A stretch of 64,000 nucleotides of DNA from Luethyella okanaganae (GCF_042660285.1 NZ_JBHSTP010000001.1:868001-932000); one strand, 5' to 3'; counted from the stretch's first letter, positions 42,424 to 51,712 are shown. A program made the numbers and translations. The notes: generated from the sequence alone by a model not told the origin.

Positions 42424-43926
42424 ATGCAGTACACCTTCGATTTCGCCGGGCTCCGCATCCCGGCCAACGTTGTGGGGCAACCGGAGGCGGTGTCGAACGG
42501 GTTCGTCGTTCCGGCCGGTCCCGTTGCGCTCTTGCATCCCTTTGGTGACACCGAGTTCTACCGCCACGGCTGGAACTCCTGGAGCCCGTCGGGATGGGCG
42601 CGTACCGACAGTGAGACCATCGGCATCAAGAACAGCCCGAATCGGCTACTGACCGCGGATGACGCGGCCAACGAGACGCCACACAGTCATTCCGGGTCGG
42701 CTGTCGGAGCCGTCGCGGGCAGCGACGGTGACGTCCTCCTGCTCGGCGCCCTCGGCCTCGGATCCCCGCGCGTGGGAGCCGACCGCAACGTGCTGTGGGG
42801 GCGTGCCGAGGACGACACCGCCGACTGGTTCGTCGCTTATGGGCCGGAGCGGCAGGTGTTCGCCGACTACGCGGACCTCGTGTCGCAACGCCTCGGTCGG
42901 CGCACCGGCCGCGCGGGTACCGTATGGAGCAGCTGGTACTCGTACTTCGAAGGGATCGACGAAGAGCTCGTGTCCCGGACCGTCGCCGATCTTGCCGGCT
43001 ATCCGTTCGACGTGTTCCAGCTCGACGACGGATGGGAGCCGATCGTCGGCGACTGGGTCGCTGGGCCCGGTTTCCCGTCTGGGATGGCGGCGACTGCGCG
43101 CACGATCGACGGCGCCGGGTTCACGCCTGGCCTCTGGCTGGCGCCCTTGATTGCGTTGCCCGGCTCCGAGCTCGCGCGCAGCCGTCCCGACCTGCTGGTG
43201 CAAGGGGACGACGGGCGCCCGTTGATCACCGGGCATAATTGGGGTTCGCACTACTACTCCCTCGACACGACTCAGGGCGAGGTCAAGGATCACCTGCGCG
43301 AGGTTTTCGAGAGGCTCGTCGGCTGGGGGTACCGCTACCTCAAACTGGACTTCATGTACGCCGGCGCGGTGGCGGGACAGCGCAGCATCCCGCTCCACAG
43401 AGAGGCCGTCTATCGCGACGCGGTGCAGCACATCCGCTCCGTGGTCGGGGACTCGGTGTACATGCTGGGATGCGGCGTGCCAATGATCCCCAGTGTCGGC
43501 GTCTTCGACGGCGCCCGGGTCGGACCGGACGTCGGCGCGTTCTGGGACAATGCAGAGCGGGTCGGTGATCCCTCCGGTGTAGGGGCACGCAATTCCATCG
43601 TCTCGTCCATCAACAGGACCTGGATGAAGCGGCTCTACGAGGTCGACCCCGACGCGGTCTACTTCCGAAGCTCCCGGAACCTCCTCGACGACGCCGAACG
43701 GCAAGCCTTGCGCGACACGGCCGCCATCCTGGAGTTCCGGTCGACCTCCGACCCGATCGCCTGGCTGAACAAGACCGAGCGCCAGCACCTGACTCGGTAC
43801 ATGCAGGAGACCTCCGTCATCGAGCAAACCGGCAGGTACTCCTTCCGCATCGACGGGCGCGATGTCGACCTGACCCCGATCGTGACTGGCACGGCTGTGA
43901 CCAACGCGGCCTCCCTCATCGTCTAA
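42424..43926 (+). CDS. GH36-type alpha-galactosidase-like glycoside hydrolase
   Basis: Encodes 500 residues. The N-terminal beta domain (about 1-160) contains YRHGWNSWSPSGW. The catalytic barrel has FQLDDGWEPIVGDW (about 198-211), the nucleophile aspartate in YLKLDFMYAGAV (about 308-319) and the probable acid in RVGPDVGAFWDN (about 362-373). The protein is shorter than classical GH36 enzymes (about 700), and lacks a signal peptide, so it acts on imported sugar in the cytosol. Alpha-galactoside is the likeliest substrate; related linkages cannot be excluded. Confidence 0.83.
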   Translation: MQYTFDFAGLRIPANVVGQPEAVSNGFVVPAGPVALLHPFGDTEFYRHGWNSWSPSGWARTDSETIGIKNSPNRLLTADDAANETPHSHSGSAVGAVAGSDGDVLLLGALGLGSPRVGADRNVLWGRAEDDTADWFVAYGPERQVFADYADLVSQRLGRRTGRAGTVWSSWYSYFEGIDEELVSRTVADLAGYPFDVFQLDDGWEPIVGDWVAGPGFPSGMAATARTIDGAGFTPGLWLAPLIALPGSELARSRPDLLVQGDDGRPLITGHNWGSHYYSLDTTQGEVKDHLREVFERLVGWGYRYLKLDFMYAGAVAGQRSIPLHREAVYRDAVQHIRSVVGDSVYMLGCGVPMIPSVGVFDGARVGPDVGAFWDNAERVGDPSGVGARNSIVSSINRTWMKRLYEVDPDAVYFRSSRNLLDDAERQALRDTAAILEFRSTSDPIAWLNKTERQHLTRYMQETSVIEQTGRYSFRIDGRDVDLTPIVTGTAVTNAASLIV

Positions 43927-43934
43927 GACATTGA

Positions 43935-43963
43935 GGCACGGGCACCTACACTTCCGCCGTGCC
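43935..43963 (+). promoter_or_regulatory. Small hairpin between GH36 and oxidoreductase genes
   Basis: GGCACGG (43935-43941) pairs with CCGTGCC (43957-43963) across a 15-nt loop; a short pyrimidine stretch follows. Weak intercistronic hairpin. Confidence 0.4.
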
Positions 43964-43995
43964 CTTCTACTGCCCTCCGCGAGAAAGTTGAACCC

Positions 43996-45177
43996 ATGAC
44001 AGACCTGAGGATCGGCGTCGTCGGCTTTGGCAACCGGGGTTCGCTCGCCCGTGAGGCCCATCGTCCCGGTTCCGGCTCCCGTGTGGTCGCTGTGTACGAC
44101 CCCGCCGAACGGGCACGAAAGGAGGCGTCCGCGGCGTTCCCGGACGCGGTCGTGACGGCGACCCCCGTGGAACTCCTCGCCGCTGGCATCGACGCCGTCA
44201 TGGTGCTGACCCCCGACCATCTGCACGCCGCCGCCGCCATCCCGGCCTTGGAGGCTGGGGTCGCAGTGTTCTGCGAGAAGCCGGTCGCGATCGCGCTTGA
44301 TGACTGCGATCGCATCCTCGAAACCGCCCGTCGCACCGGTTCCCGGTTGTACGTGGGGCACAACATGCGCCACATGCCGGTGATCACGTTGATGCGCGAA
44401 CTCATCTCCGACGGCCGGGTCGGGGAGGTCAAGGCGATCTGGTGCCGGCATTTCGTCGGCAACGGTGGCGACTACTACTTCAAGGACTGGCACGCCGACC
44501 GGTCGCGGTCTGTCGGGTTGCTGCTCCAGAAAGGGGTGCACGACCTGGACATCATCCACTGGCTGGCAGGCGGATACTCGACGCGCGTGAGTGGGGTTGG
44601 CGCGCTTGCCGTGTACGGGGCGATCGACGACCGACGGGACCACAGCGCGGAGCGGATGGACGAGTGGTTCAGCCTCAACAACTGGCCACCCACCGCCACC
44701 ACCGGCCTCAATCCGATCGTCGACGTCGAAGATATCTCGCAGGTCAACCTGGTGCTCGACAATGGAGTACTCGGCTCGTATCAGCAATGCCACTTCACGC
44801 CGGACTATTGGCGCAACTACACCGTGATAGGGACGGAGGGGCGTCTGGAGAACCTCGGCGACACACCAGGATCCGAGATCCGGCTATGGAACCGCCGGCA
44901 CGGCACCGCAGCTCCGCCCGACGAGACGTACCTGGTCCCCGCGGGCGAACACGGGGCTGCGGGCGGACACGGCGCTGCGGATGCCCAGATGATCACGGAG
45001 TTTGTCGCCTTCGCGCAAGACGGCGCCCCGACCCTGACCTCACCAATCGCCGCGCGGCAGGCGGTCGCCGCTGCGCTGCAGGCGACGGCTTCGATCCGCG
45101 CTGATGGCGGTCTGTTGCCAGTGCCATTGCTGGACCCCGAGCTCATTACCTACTTCGACGCTGGACAGCCGGCGTGA
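43996..45177 (+). CDS. Gfo/Idh/MocA-family oxidoreductase
   Basis: Encodes 393 residues. The NAD(P) Rossmann motif IGVVGFGNRGSLAREA (about 6-21) and the family motif FCEKPVAIAL (about 92-101) with the key Lys are present, followed by the C-terminal sheet domain. YVGHNMRHMPVITLMRELI (about 120-138) lies at the active site. As last gene of the carbohydrate operon it probably oxidises a sugar released by the GH36 enzyme, or opens the glycoside by oxidation-elimination; the substrate is not known. Confidence 0.9.
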   Translation: MTDLRIGVVGFGNRGSLAREAHRPGSGSRVVAVYDPAERARKEASAAFPDAVVTATPVELLAAGIDAVMVLTPDHLHAAAAIPALEAGVAVFCEKPVAIALDDCDRILETARRTGSRLYVGHNMRHMPVITLMRELISDGRVGEVKAIWCRHFVGNGGDYYFKDWHADRSRSVGLLLQKGVHDLDIIHWLAGGYSTRVSGVGALAVYGAIDDRRDHSAERMDEWFSLNNWPPTATTGLNPIVDVEDISQVNLVLDNGVLGSYQQCHFTPDYWRNYTVIGTEGRLENLGDTPGSEIRLWNRRHGTAAPPDETYLVPAGEHGAAGGHGAADAQMITEFVAFAQDGAPTLTSPIAARQAVAAALQATASIRADGGLLPVPLLDPELITYFDAGQPA

Positions 45178-45267
45178 CCGAGCGCCCGAGGGCTCGACAC
45201 CCTGGCAGAGAGACAGCCGAACGCGGGGTGGCCGCTAACGCTTCCGGGCTGACCATGGTCGCGCTCT

Positions 45268-46059
45268 TCATCGCGGGGAGAGCTGTTCCGCGATGGCGGC
45301 GACCACGGGCTCCTCGCCGATGGAGTCGTCGTAGTGGTCGAAGTAGGCGCGCGTCATGCCGATCGTCTGCGTCACGATCGGGGCGAGCCGGTCGACCAGC
45401 ATCCGCATCTCGCGCAGCTCGGCCCGGTGCGTGGAGCGACGGGGGATTGAGGGTGAGCGACTCCTCGCCGGCGGCGATGGATGCTTCGGCGACGTTCTTC
45501 ATCGGCCGCAGCAGACGGACCTCGAGCATCAGCTCTGCAGCCGGGCGGGCGTCTACGGCTCGGGCAGCGCGTCGGCCAGGCGGTCGAGGCTCGCGGCCAG
45601 CTCGTGCCCGAGCAGCCCGAGGTCACGGCGCGCGGGCGCGACGAGCACGGGTGGCACGATGAGCGCGTTGACGATGATGCCGATCGCGACGCCGATCAGG
45701 GTCTCGACGATGCGGGCGAACGCGTATTCGGGGCTGGAGGAGCCGAGCGCGAGCACGAGCATCGCCGAGATCGCGATCTGATTGCCGGTGCCGGGCGAGG
45801 TGCGCAGGATCCAGGCCACGAGCATCGCGACGACGATCGCGATGAGCACGACCCAGCTCGCGTAGAGGGCTCGCGCCGGGCTGTACGCCGCGACGCAGGG
45901 GGTACCGGCTGCGGCGTAGATGTCGCAGGGCCCGTCGGCGGCCGCCGTCGCGGAGGAGGCGGCGCCGAGCGGCACCGTCATCATCGCGAGGACGAGGGCG
46001 AGGAGGCTGAGTATCGCCGTCCGGTGCCGCCGGGGGATCGTTGAGGACTCGGATTTCAC
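45268..46059 (-). pseudogene. Arabinofuranosidase-FUSC chimera, broken by two frameshifts
   Basis: Read from ATG 46059, the first about 68 residues are a signal peptide (LSLLALVLAMMTVPLGAA) plus the start of an AbfB-type alpha-L-arabinofuranosidase (GPCDIYAAAGTPCVAA...RALYAS). At about 45858 this changes in frame to the membrane part of a FUSC/aromatic-acid-exporter protein (ISAMLVLALGSSSPEYAFAR, ETLIGVAIGIIVNALIVPP). That frame stops at 45553. FUSC coding sequence continues in a second frame (LMLEVRLLRPMKNVAEASI) and, after about 45440, in a third (LREMRMLVDRLAPIVTQTIG) up to TGA at 45268. Two frameshifts or sequence errors are needed. Neither parent gene is complete. Confidence 0.75.
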
Positions 46060-46119
46060 GGGTCGACCTTCCTTTCAAGCGCCAGTGCTTTTCTCGGTAG
46101 CCCGTCTGTCCAACGTTGA

Positions 46120-47073
46120 ACCAGGGAACCACGCAATGCTCAAACGTTAAAGCAGAGACGGTTCGATATTGAAGTTCGCCTCGACGGAACTGCGACGGGT
46201 CAAGGGGGCGAACGTCTGCCAGACAACTCCGTAAGCAGGTGGATCGTTCATCTGGCCCCGGTTCAGGACATAGATGAGACCGACTTCCTCCCTGACCTAG
46301 TCAGCATCGTGGCAGGAGCTCTCCTTGAACACACGCTGCTCAACCAAGACGAGTTCTTCGAACATGTCCGTAAAGCGTTCGAGCGAGGGCTAAGCCATAA
46401 GCTGAGCGGAGGACGACCATACGATGAGGCAGCAGATTTCCTGTCTGACGAAGAAGTTACAGCCATCGCCAAACTCACCGAAGGGCCGATAGGCAGTGAT
46501 ATTCCTCGTAAGGAGCCAGTCGTCCACCAGTCCCTTCGAACCCGCCAAGGCCTCTCACCCCGCTACAACCGCGAAGAGTCACTGGAGAACATCCAGCTCC
46601 GATACGACAGAACGCTGCCAATTGCTCGCTTCACGATTCCCCGGCTGGCAGCAGATCCCGTGGTGAGTCGAGATCTGCTCTCCTTGAAGGACGACGGCTG
46701 GCTGGACTGGCAACTTATGATGGCGATCACCACCATCGTGGGAAACGCTCGACCAGCGTGGGAAGGTATTGAGCTTCGACTAGATACTCCACCCGCCGAA
46801 CAACATCGTGCAAACGAACTTATTCGGCGTGAAGAGTTGCCGTCGGATCCTGAACTGCCACGAGACTCATTCACGCGAGAGAGGCTCGAGAGCATGTTGG
46901 AGTTCGCGGCTCTCCTCGTTCTTCCTTCGTACGGTCTGCAATCGCATGCACGAACTCCGAACGGTCCTAAGATCATCGAGGTTCTCCGCAACAGATACCG
47001 TTTTGGAGAAGACGATGTGTTGCATCCGGACCTTTTCGCGACAGGAGCAGGACAGGACCACTCCAAGGATTAG
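46120..47073 (+). pseudogene. 5'-truncated gene of unknown function, AT-richer
   Basis: The frame is open from just after TGA 46117 to 47073, about 317 codons, and reads as ordinary protein throughout (RFDIEVRLDGTATGQGGERL, then RWIVHLAPVQDIDETDFLPD), but has no start codon until GTG 46309, which would give 254 residues. Base and codon use are clearly less GC-rich than the neighbours. The missing 5' end and the debris before it suggest a broken transferred gene. No family, signal or membrane segment recognised; acidic and charged, probably soluble. Confidence 0.6.
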
Positions 47074-47082
47074 CGACAGGCT

Positions 47083-47643
47083 TCAGGCCGAGCCATGCGC
47101 GCGGACCAGCGGCTGGCGAAGCTCCACACCACGCTCTCGAAGACACCGGCCGATCGTTCCCTGCGAGACGCCGAACTTCTCGCCAACCTGTGCGAGCGTC
47201 TGGCCGGACAAGTAGAGCACCTCGGCTCGAGCTGTCTGATCTTTGGTCAAGCCCGCCTTGCGCAGTTGAGCTCCCGCCGATCGCAGGTGACGAGCCGCCG
47301 TCTCGCGATGCACGTTGAACGCTGCAGCGACCTCGCGTATCGAGGCACCAGCCTCGTAGCGGGCGACCATGTCGACAGCCATCTGCGGGGTGACCGGGTT
47401 TTGAACCTTCTCAATCGCGGCGACCACACGTCCTCGTGGGTCAGTAATCTGGGTGTAGGTGCCCGGCACACGGTCCAGTTCGATCCCGGCCTTTGCCCGA
47501 GAAATCAAGGCGTTCAGGGCACGGGACGACTTTCGAACGTTGTCTAGTATGGGGCACCCGATGTCCGAAGTTCCGACATGCAGCCAAATGGATGGTATTG
47601 GAACTTCGGACTCGCTCGTCGTAGCCGCTCGTCTGGCTGGCAT
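47083..47643 (-). CDS. Helix-turn-helix protein, recombinase/resolvase-associated type
   Basis: About 186 residues if started at ATG 47643; the frame is open to a GTG at 47754. The C-terminal 110 residues have two helix-turn-helix units: ASIREVAAAFNVHRETAARH (about 47345-47290) and QTLAQVGEKFGVSQGTIGRC (about 47210-47150). The middle (ALNALISRAKAGIELDRVPG) recalls small actinobacterial DNA-binding proteins found with mobile elements. The start is uncertain because a 12-bp inverted repeat lies at 47563-47611. Function probably DNA binding; no catalytic residues seen. Confidence 0.55.
   Translation of the reverse strand: MPARRAATTSESEVPIPSIWLHVGTSDIGCPILDNVRKSSRALNALISRAKAGIELDRVPGTYTQITDPRGRVVAAIEKVQNPVTPQMAVDMVARYEAGASIREVAAAFNVHRETAARHLRSAGAQLRKAGLTKDQTARAEVLYLSGQTLAQVGEKFGVSQGTIGRCLRERGVELRQPLVRAHGSA
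47563..47611. promoter_or_regulatory. 12-bp inverted repeat near the HTH gene
   Basis: GTCCGAAGTTCC (47563-47574) and GGAACTTCGGAC (47600-47611) form a perfect inverted repeat with a 25-bp centre. It lies in the 5' part of the HTH reading frame and could be its operator if translation starts further inside, or the end of a mobile element. Confidence 0.55.
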
Positions 47644-47756
47644 ACCAGCGCACCAATACCCATCAGGGATCGTGGCGTCCTCGGCGGTAACATCGGTAAC
47701 ATCGCCAGCATAGCGATCCCCGGAACACCGGTCGTGTAGGTGGGCCGGAGGCACGA

Positions 47757-47762
47757 TAGATT
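47757..47762 (+). promoter_or_regulatory. nadE: -10 box of nadE, predicted leaderless
   Basis: TAGATT ends 6 nt before ATG 47769, so the predicted +1 coincides with the start codon. Confidence 0.5.
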
Positions 47763-47768
47763 CGAGGG

Positions 47769-48590
47769 ATGCGAGACCTCCAGGCGCGAATCATCGCCGA
47801 ATTGCACGTTTCCCCCTCGATCGATGCGGCCGCCGAGGTGCACCGCCGCGTCGACTTCCTCAAGGACTATCTGCTCAGGACCGGTGCGCGCGGCTTCGTC
47901 CTCGGTATCAGCGGTGGACAGGACTCCTCCCTCGCGGGCAGGCTGTGCCAGCTGGCGGTCGATGAACTCGCCGAGGCGGGCACGCAAGCCGACTTCGTCG
48001 CGGTGCGGCTGCCATACGCGGCGCAGCATGACGAGGACGACGCGCAGCTCGCGTTGCGGTTCATCCGCCCTCAGAAGCTCATGACTTTCAACATCCAGCG
48101 CGGCGTCGACGGACTCGAGGCGGAGTATGCCGATGCAGTCGGTGCGGAGATGTCCGACTTCGCCAAGGGCAATGTCAAGGCGCGCGCGCGGATGATCGCC
48201 CAGTACGCGATCGCGGGGCAGAGCGGTTATCTCGTCGTCGGAACCGACCACGCCGCAGAGGCCGTCACAGGTTTCTTCACCAAGTACGGAGACGGCGGCG
48301 CCGACATCCTGCCGCTCACCGGCCTCACCAAGCGTCAGGGCAAACAGTTGTTGCGGCAGCTCGGCGCGCCGGAACGGCTCTTCCTCAAGGATCCGACGGC
48401 GGATCTGCTCGACGAGGATCCTGGGCAGACGGACGAGGCGAACCTGGGGCTAGTCTACGCCGACATCGACAACTACCTGGAAGGCAATGACATCGCGCAA
48501 GAGACGGCGGAGGCGATCGAGAAACGGTACCTTGCGACCGAGCACAAACGTCAGGTGCCCGTGACGATGTTCGACGGGTGGTGGCGTTGA
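47769..48590 (+). CDS. nadE: Ammonia-dependent NAD synthetase
   Basis: Encodes 273 residues, the size of NadE without a glutaminase domain, so it uses free ammonia to amidate nicotinate adenine dinucleotide. The PP-loop LGISGGQDSSLAGRL (about 45-59) and LVVGTDHAAEAVTGFFTKYGDG (about 156-177), plus the C-terminal LEGNDIAQETAEAIEKRY, are diagnostic. The gene lies at the right border of the second accessory region. Confidence 0.96.
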   Translation: MRDLQARIIAELHVSPSIDAAAEVHRRVDFLKDYLLRTGARGFVLGISGGQDSSLAGRLCQLAVDELAEAGTQADFVAVRLPYAAQHDEDDAQLALRFIRPQKLMTFNIQRGVDGLEAEYADAVGAEMSDFAKGNVKARARMIAQYAIAGQSGYLVVGTDHAAEAVTGFFTKYGDGGADILPLTGLTKRQGKQLLRQLGAPERLFLKDPTADLLDEDPGQTDEANLGLVYADIDNYLEGNDIAQETAEAIEKRYLATEHKRQVPVTMFDGWWR

Positions 48591-48599
48591 ACGCCGCAG

Positions 48600-49331
48600 C
48601 TACGGCGTCGTGATTGTCTCAGTCGAGCCGGTCGTCGTCTGACGGCGTGCCTCGATCGCGTCGACGTCGTCGAGCAGCCTCTGCGTCTCCGTCGACGGGG
48701 CGCCACGGAGGGGCGCGGTGCCGCCGAGCGACACGGGCGCGATCGGGGCGATCGCCGGAGAGTCGACGAACTGCTCGTGGTGTTGCTGCGCCACCCAGGC
48801 GTCCTGCTCGGCGAGGAGCGACGTCTCCCGCTCGTTGCTCTGCAGCTTCCACCGCTCGAGATCGTTCTGGAAGATCTTGCGTGCACGAGAGGGCTTGCGT
48901 TGCCACTCGACGAGGCGATCGCGGAACTCGGCGACTGCGGGGTCGAGCTGGTAGCCGAACGTCGCGGACGAGCGCTTGAACTCGTGAAGCTGGTGAGCGG
49001 CCCAGTTCGCAGCGGTTGCGGCACCCCGGATCGGGAGCATCCGCACCTGGATGTCAGCCTGGCCGACAGCGCGATCCGAGAGCACTTGCTCCTGCGGGGT
49101 GAGCGAGTTCCAGACGGAGGCTTCCGTCGCGGCGTCGATGAGGGCGGCGATGGTCGCCGCTTTGATCTCGCGATCTCGTTGCTTGATGAGGTGCCGGGTG
49201 GCACCGCGCGCGATCCAGGCGGCGAGCAGGCCCGATGCGATGATCGCGACGACGATCACCGCGGCCGAGAAGACGACTGGACGGGCGCCCGATGAGGAAA
49301 TCCACTCTATGAAGTCATTCAACCACTGCAT
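48600..49331 (-). CDS. Membrane-anchored protein of unknown function
   Basis: Encodes 243 residues: one membrane helix near the N-terminus (about 17-38, VVFSAAVIVVAIIASGLLAAW) and a soluble, charged, largely helical rest with probable coiled-coil parts (FQNDLERWKLQSNERETSLL). The C-terminus is Thr/Pro-rich. I start at ATG 49331; a longer frame adds 15 unlikely residues. No family recognised. Confidence 0.7.
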   Translation of the reverse strand: MQWLNDFIEWISSSGARPVVFSAAVIVVAIIASGLLAAWIARGATRHLIKQRDREIKAATIAALIDAATEASVWNSLTPQEQVLSDRAVGQADIQVRMLPIRGAATAANWAAHQLHEFKRSSATFGYQLDPAVAEFRDRLVEWQRKPSRARKIFQNDLERWKLQSNERETSLLAEQDAWVAQQHHEQFVDSPAIAPIAPVSLGGTAPLRGAPSTETQRLLDDVDAIEARRQTTTGSTETITTP

Positions 49332-49406
49332 GTGCCGCACTTTACCTCTGAAGGGCGTCTCGGCTCGGGAGTTCATCCGGCGCGCCAGAACTCGGCGAAA
49401 AACGGA

Positions 49407-49664
49407 TCAGACGAAGCAGTCCGCGGCGTCCGCGGCGTTCCAGAACTCGCCGAGCGGCATGGCGCGGGTGCCGCCACCGAGTGCAAGCCGCGCGGCGAAG
49501 CGGTCGCCGGCCGGAGTCGTGATGCGCTCGATGTGGCCGAGTACGACCCCGCTGGTGGCGACTACGCGCCAGAGTGCGTCGCGCACGGCGACGAAGGCGA
49601 GCCCTGGTGTCGCGATGCCGAGGCCGCTCGTGCGTCGGATCGGTGTGAGAGGTGCGATGGTCAC
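49407..49664 (-). CDS. Small conserved-looking protein of unknown function
   Basis: Encodes 85 residues from GTG 49664 with AAGGAG 6 nt upstream, which decides the start. The sequence is beta-rich (LAFVAVRDALWRVVATSGVVLG, roughly residues 22-43; RFAARLALGGG) with a C-terminal helix FWNAADAADC. Resembles short actinobacterial proteins found near core genes; function unknown. Confidence 0.65.
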   Translation of the reverse strand: MTIAPLTPIRRTSGLGIATPGLAFVAVRDALWRVVATSGVVLGHIERITTPAGDRFAARLALGGGTRAMPLGEFWNAADAADCFV

Positions 49665-49741
49665 ATGCTGCTCCTTACGTGTCTCAGCCGGCCCTGATGT
49701 CTTGGCTCCAGGGTAGGCCCGACCACCGACAGTCGGGGCGG

Positions 49742-50695
49742 CTAGGGCAGCTTCTCGATTTTCGCGAGTTGTTGCATGGCCAGATCCGGGTCGAGCACCT
49801 TGTTCACGCGCGCTGTCTGAGCGAGCACGATGCCGACGGTCACGAGGGCGACGCCTCCGGCCTGCGAGGCGTCGAGCCCCTCGCCCAGCCACAACCACGC
49901 GACGCCGAACGCGAAGAGCACCTCGGACGAGGAGGTGATCCCGGCAGCGGTCGCCGTGAGGTGTTTGAGCGCGAGGAACGAGAGCAGGAAGGGGGCGAAC
50001 GAGCCCAGCACCGCATTCCAGAGCACAGGAACCCAGAGCGGCATCACGACGTTCGAGAGGGTGCCGCCGAGCGAGATCGGCGACGTCAGCAGCGTCGGGT
50101 CGAGCTGCCACCAACCGCTGAAGACGAGCCAGAACGCCGTCGCGAATGCCATGGACCAGAATGCGACCGTCATGGGTGAGGAAGCCGTGACCTGCCGTTC
50201 GCCGACCACGAAGTAGACGGTCAGGGTCGCCGCCGCCGTGACCGCGAACAGGACGCCCATCGAGGACAAGGTGCTCTGCCCGATCTGAGCGACGACCGCG
50301 AGGCCGATGAGCACGAGGGTGATAGCCACCCAGAGCCTGGCTTTCACGTGTTCCTTGAAGACGATGCGGGCGATCACCGCGACGGCGAGGATGGCGAGAT
50401 ATTCGAGCAGCAGGGCGATGCCGACGGGCAGCAGGCTTACGGCGACGGCGTACGTCCACTGCAGCAAGGCCACGCCCACGACGCCGAGCACGGCCATGAT
50501 GCCGAGCTGACGCTTCGAGATGCGGAATGCCGCTCGGTTCGCCACGAGCAGCCAGATTCCGGCGATGAGCGTCACGGACGCCACGCGCGAGAGCGTCAGC
50601 TGAGCCGGGGTGATCCCCGCCTCGATGACGACTTTCGTGACGGAGCCGTTAGTGCCGAACAGGATCGCGGCCAGGAAGGCATAGAGATAGCCCAA
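49742..50695 (-). CDS. EamA/DMT-family transporter
   Basis: Encodes 317 residues with ten membrane segments in two EamA repeats: repeat 1 from YLYAFLAAILFGTNGSVTKV (about 3-22), repeat 2 from about 150. ALLEYLAILAVAVIARIVFKE (about 97-117) and SSEVLFAFGVAWLWLGEGLDA (about 257-277) are the conserved repeat ends. Exports or imports a metabolite such as an amino acid; direction and substrate unknown. Ends 4 bp after the aldo-keto reductase gene on the same strand, so probably co-transcribed. Confidence 0.9.
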   Translation of the reverse strand: MGYLYAFLAAILFGTNGSVTKVVIEAGITPAQLTLSRVASVTLIAGIWLLVANRAAFRISKRQLGIMAVLGVVGVALLQWTYAVAVSLLPVGIALLLEYLAILAVAVIARIVFKEHVKARLWVAITLVLIGLAVVAQIGQSTLSSMGVLFAVTAAATLTVYFVVGERQVTASSPMTVAFWSMAFATAFWLVFSGWWQLDPTLLTSPISLGGTLSNVVMPLWVPVLWNAVLGSFAPFLLSFLALKHLTATAAGITSSSEVLFAFGVAWLWLGEGLDASQAGGVALVTVGIVLAQTARVNKVLDPDLAMQQLAKIEKLP

Positions 50696-50699
50696 TCCG

Positions 50700-51707
50700 T
50701 CAATCCAGTCCGGTGCCGTGCACGGCGTGCGGTTCGATCGCGTCGATCTCGGTCGGGGTCAGCTCCGGGGCGTTCAGAGTGGCCACGTTCTGCTCGAGCT
50801 GCGCGACGCTGCTCGCGCCGACGAGGGCGCTTGTCACGGTCGGCTGCCGCAGCACCCAGCTCAGGGCCAGCTGGGCGAGGGTCTGGCCGCGTCCGACCGC
50901 GATCTTCTCGAGCGCCCGGGCCCGTTCGAGGTAGCTCGCGCTGACGCGATCGGGCGGGAGGAACCGGCTCGTGGCGGCGCGGGACCCGGCCGGAATCGTG
51001 CCGTCGAGGTAGCGATCCGTCAGCAGTCCCTGCGCGAGCGGAGAGAAGACGATGCTGCCGACGCCGAGATCGTCGAGAACCGGGAACAAGCCCTCTTCGA
51101 TGTGCCGATCGAACATCGAATACCGCGGTTGATGGATGAGCAGCGGGATCTTGTGCTCGGCGAGCGCTGCGACGGCGGCGACGGTCTGCTCTGGATCGTA
51201 GTTGGAGATGCCGACGTAGAGGGCCTTGCCCTGCTGCACGGCTGTCGCCAGGGCACCCATCGTCTCCTCGACGGGCGTGCTCGGATCGGGACGGTGGGAG
51301 TAGAAGATGTCGACGTAGTCGAGTCCCATCCGGCCGAGGCTCTGATCGAGCGAGGCGAGCATGTACTTGCGGGATCCCCACTCGCCGTACGGGCCTGGCC
51401 ACATGTCGAATCCCGCCTTGCTCGACACGATCATCTCATCGCGATAGGGGCGGAAGTCCTCGGCGAGGATGCGGCCGAAATTGGTCTCGGCTGAGCCGGG
51501 AGGCGGACCGTAGTTGTTCGCGAGGTCGAAATGGGTGACGCCGAGGTCGAAGGCGCGGCGCAGGATCGCCCGCTGGGTGTCGATGCCGCGTTCGTGGCCG
51601 AAATTGTGCCAGAGCCCGAGCGAGACGGCCGGCAGGAGAAGGCCGCTCCGACCGGTGCGACGGTAGTCCATGGAGTCGTAGCGATTCTCAGCGGCAGCGA
51701 AGGTCAT
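50700..51707 (-). CDS. Aldo/keto reductase (YghZ-like)
   Basis: Encodes 335 residues, an NADPH-dependent reductase of aldehydes. The catalytic tetrad is visible: Asp and Tyr in FDLANNYGPP (about 60-69), Lys in VSSKAGFD (about 94-101) and His in FYSHRPDPST (about 133-142). GPYGEWGSRKYMLASLDQSL is typical of the YghZ/KCNAB subgroup, whose E. coli member reduces L-glyceraldehyde 3-phosphate and methylglyoxal. Starts at ATG 51707, divergent from msrA. Confidence 0.92.
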   Translation of the reverse strand: MTFAAAENRYDSMDYRRTGRSGLLLPAVSLGLWHNFGHERGIDTQRAILRRAFDLGVTHFDLANNYGPPPGSAETNFGRILAEDFRPYRDEMIVSSKAGFDMWPGPYGEWGSRKYMLASLDQSLGRMGLDYVDIFYSHRPDPSTPVEETMGALATAVQQGKALYVGISNYDPEQTVAAVAALAEHKIPLLIHQPRYSMFDRHIEEGLFPVLDDLGVGSIVFSPLAQGLLTDRYLDGTIPAGSRAATSRFLPPDRVSASYLERARALEKIAVGRGQTLAQLALSWVLRQPTVTSALVGASSVAQLEQNVATLNAPELTPTEIDAIEPHAVHGTGLD

Positions 51708-51712
51708 GCGAT

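Noticed and set aside
42646..44793. A 715-codon open frame on the minus strand over the GH36 and oxidoreductase genes
   Set aside because: It is antisense to two well-supported genes and owes its length to high GC at third positions. It has no family signature.
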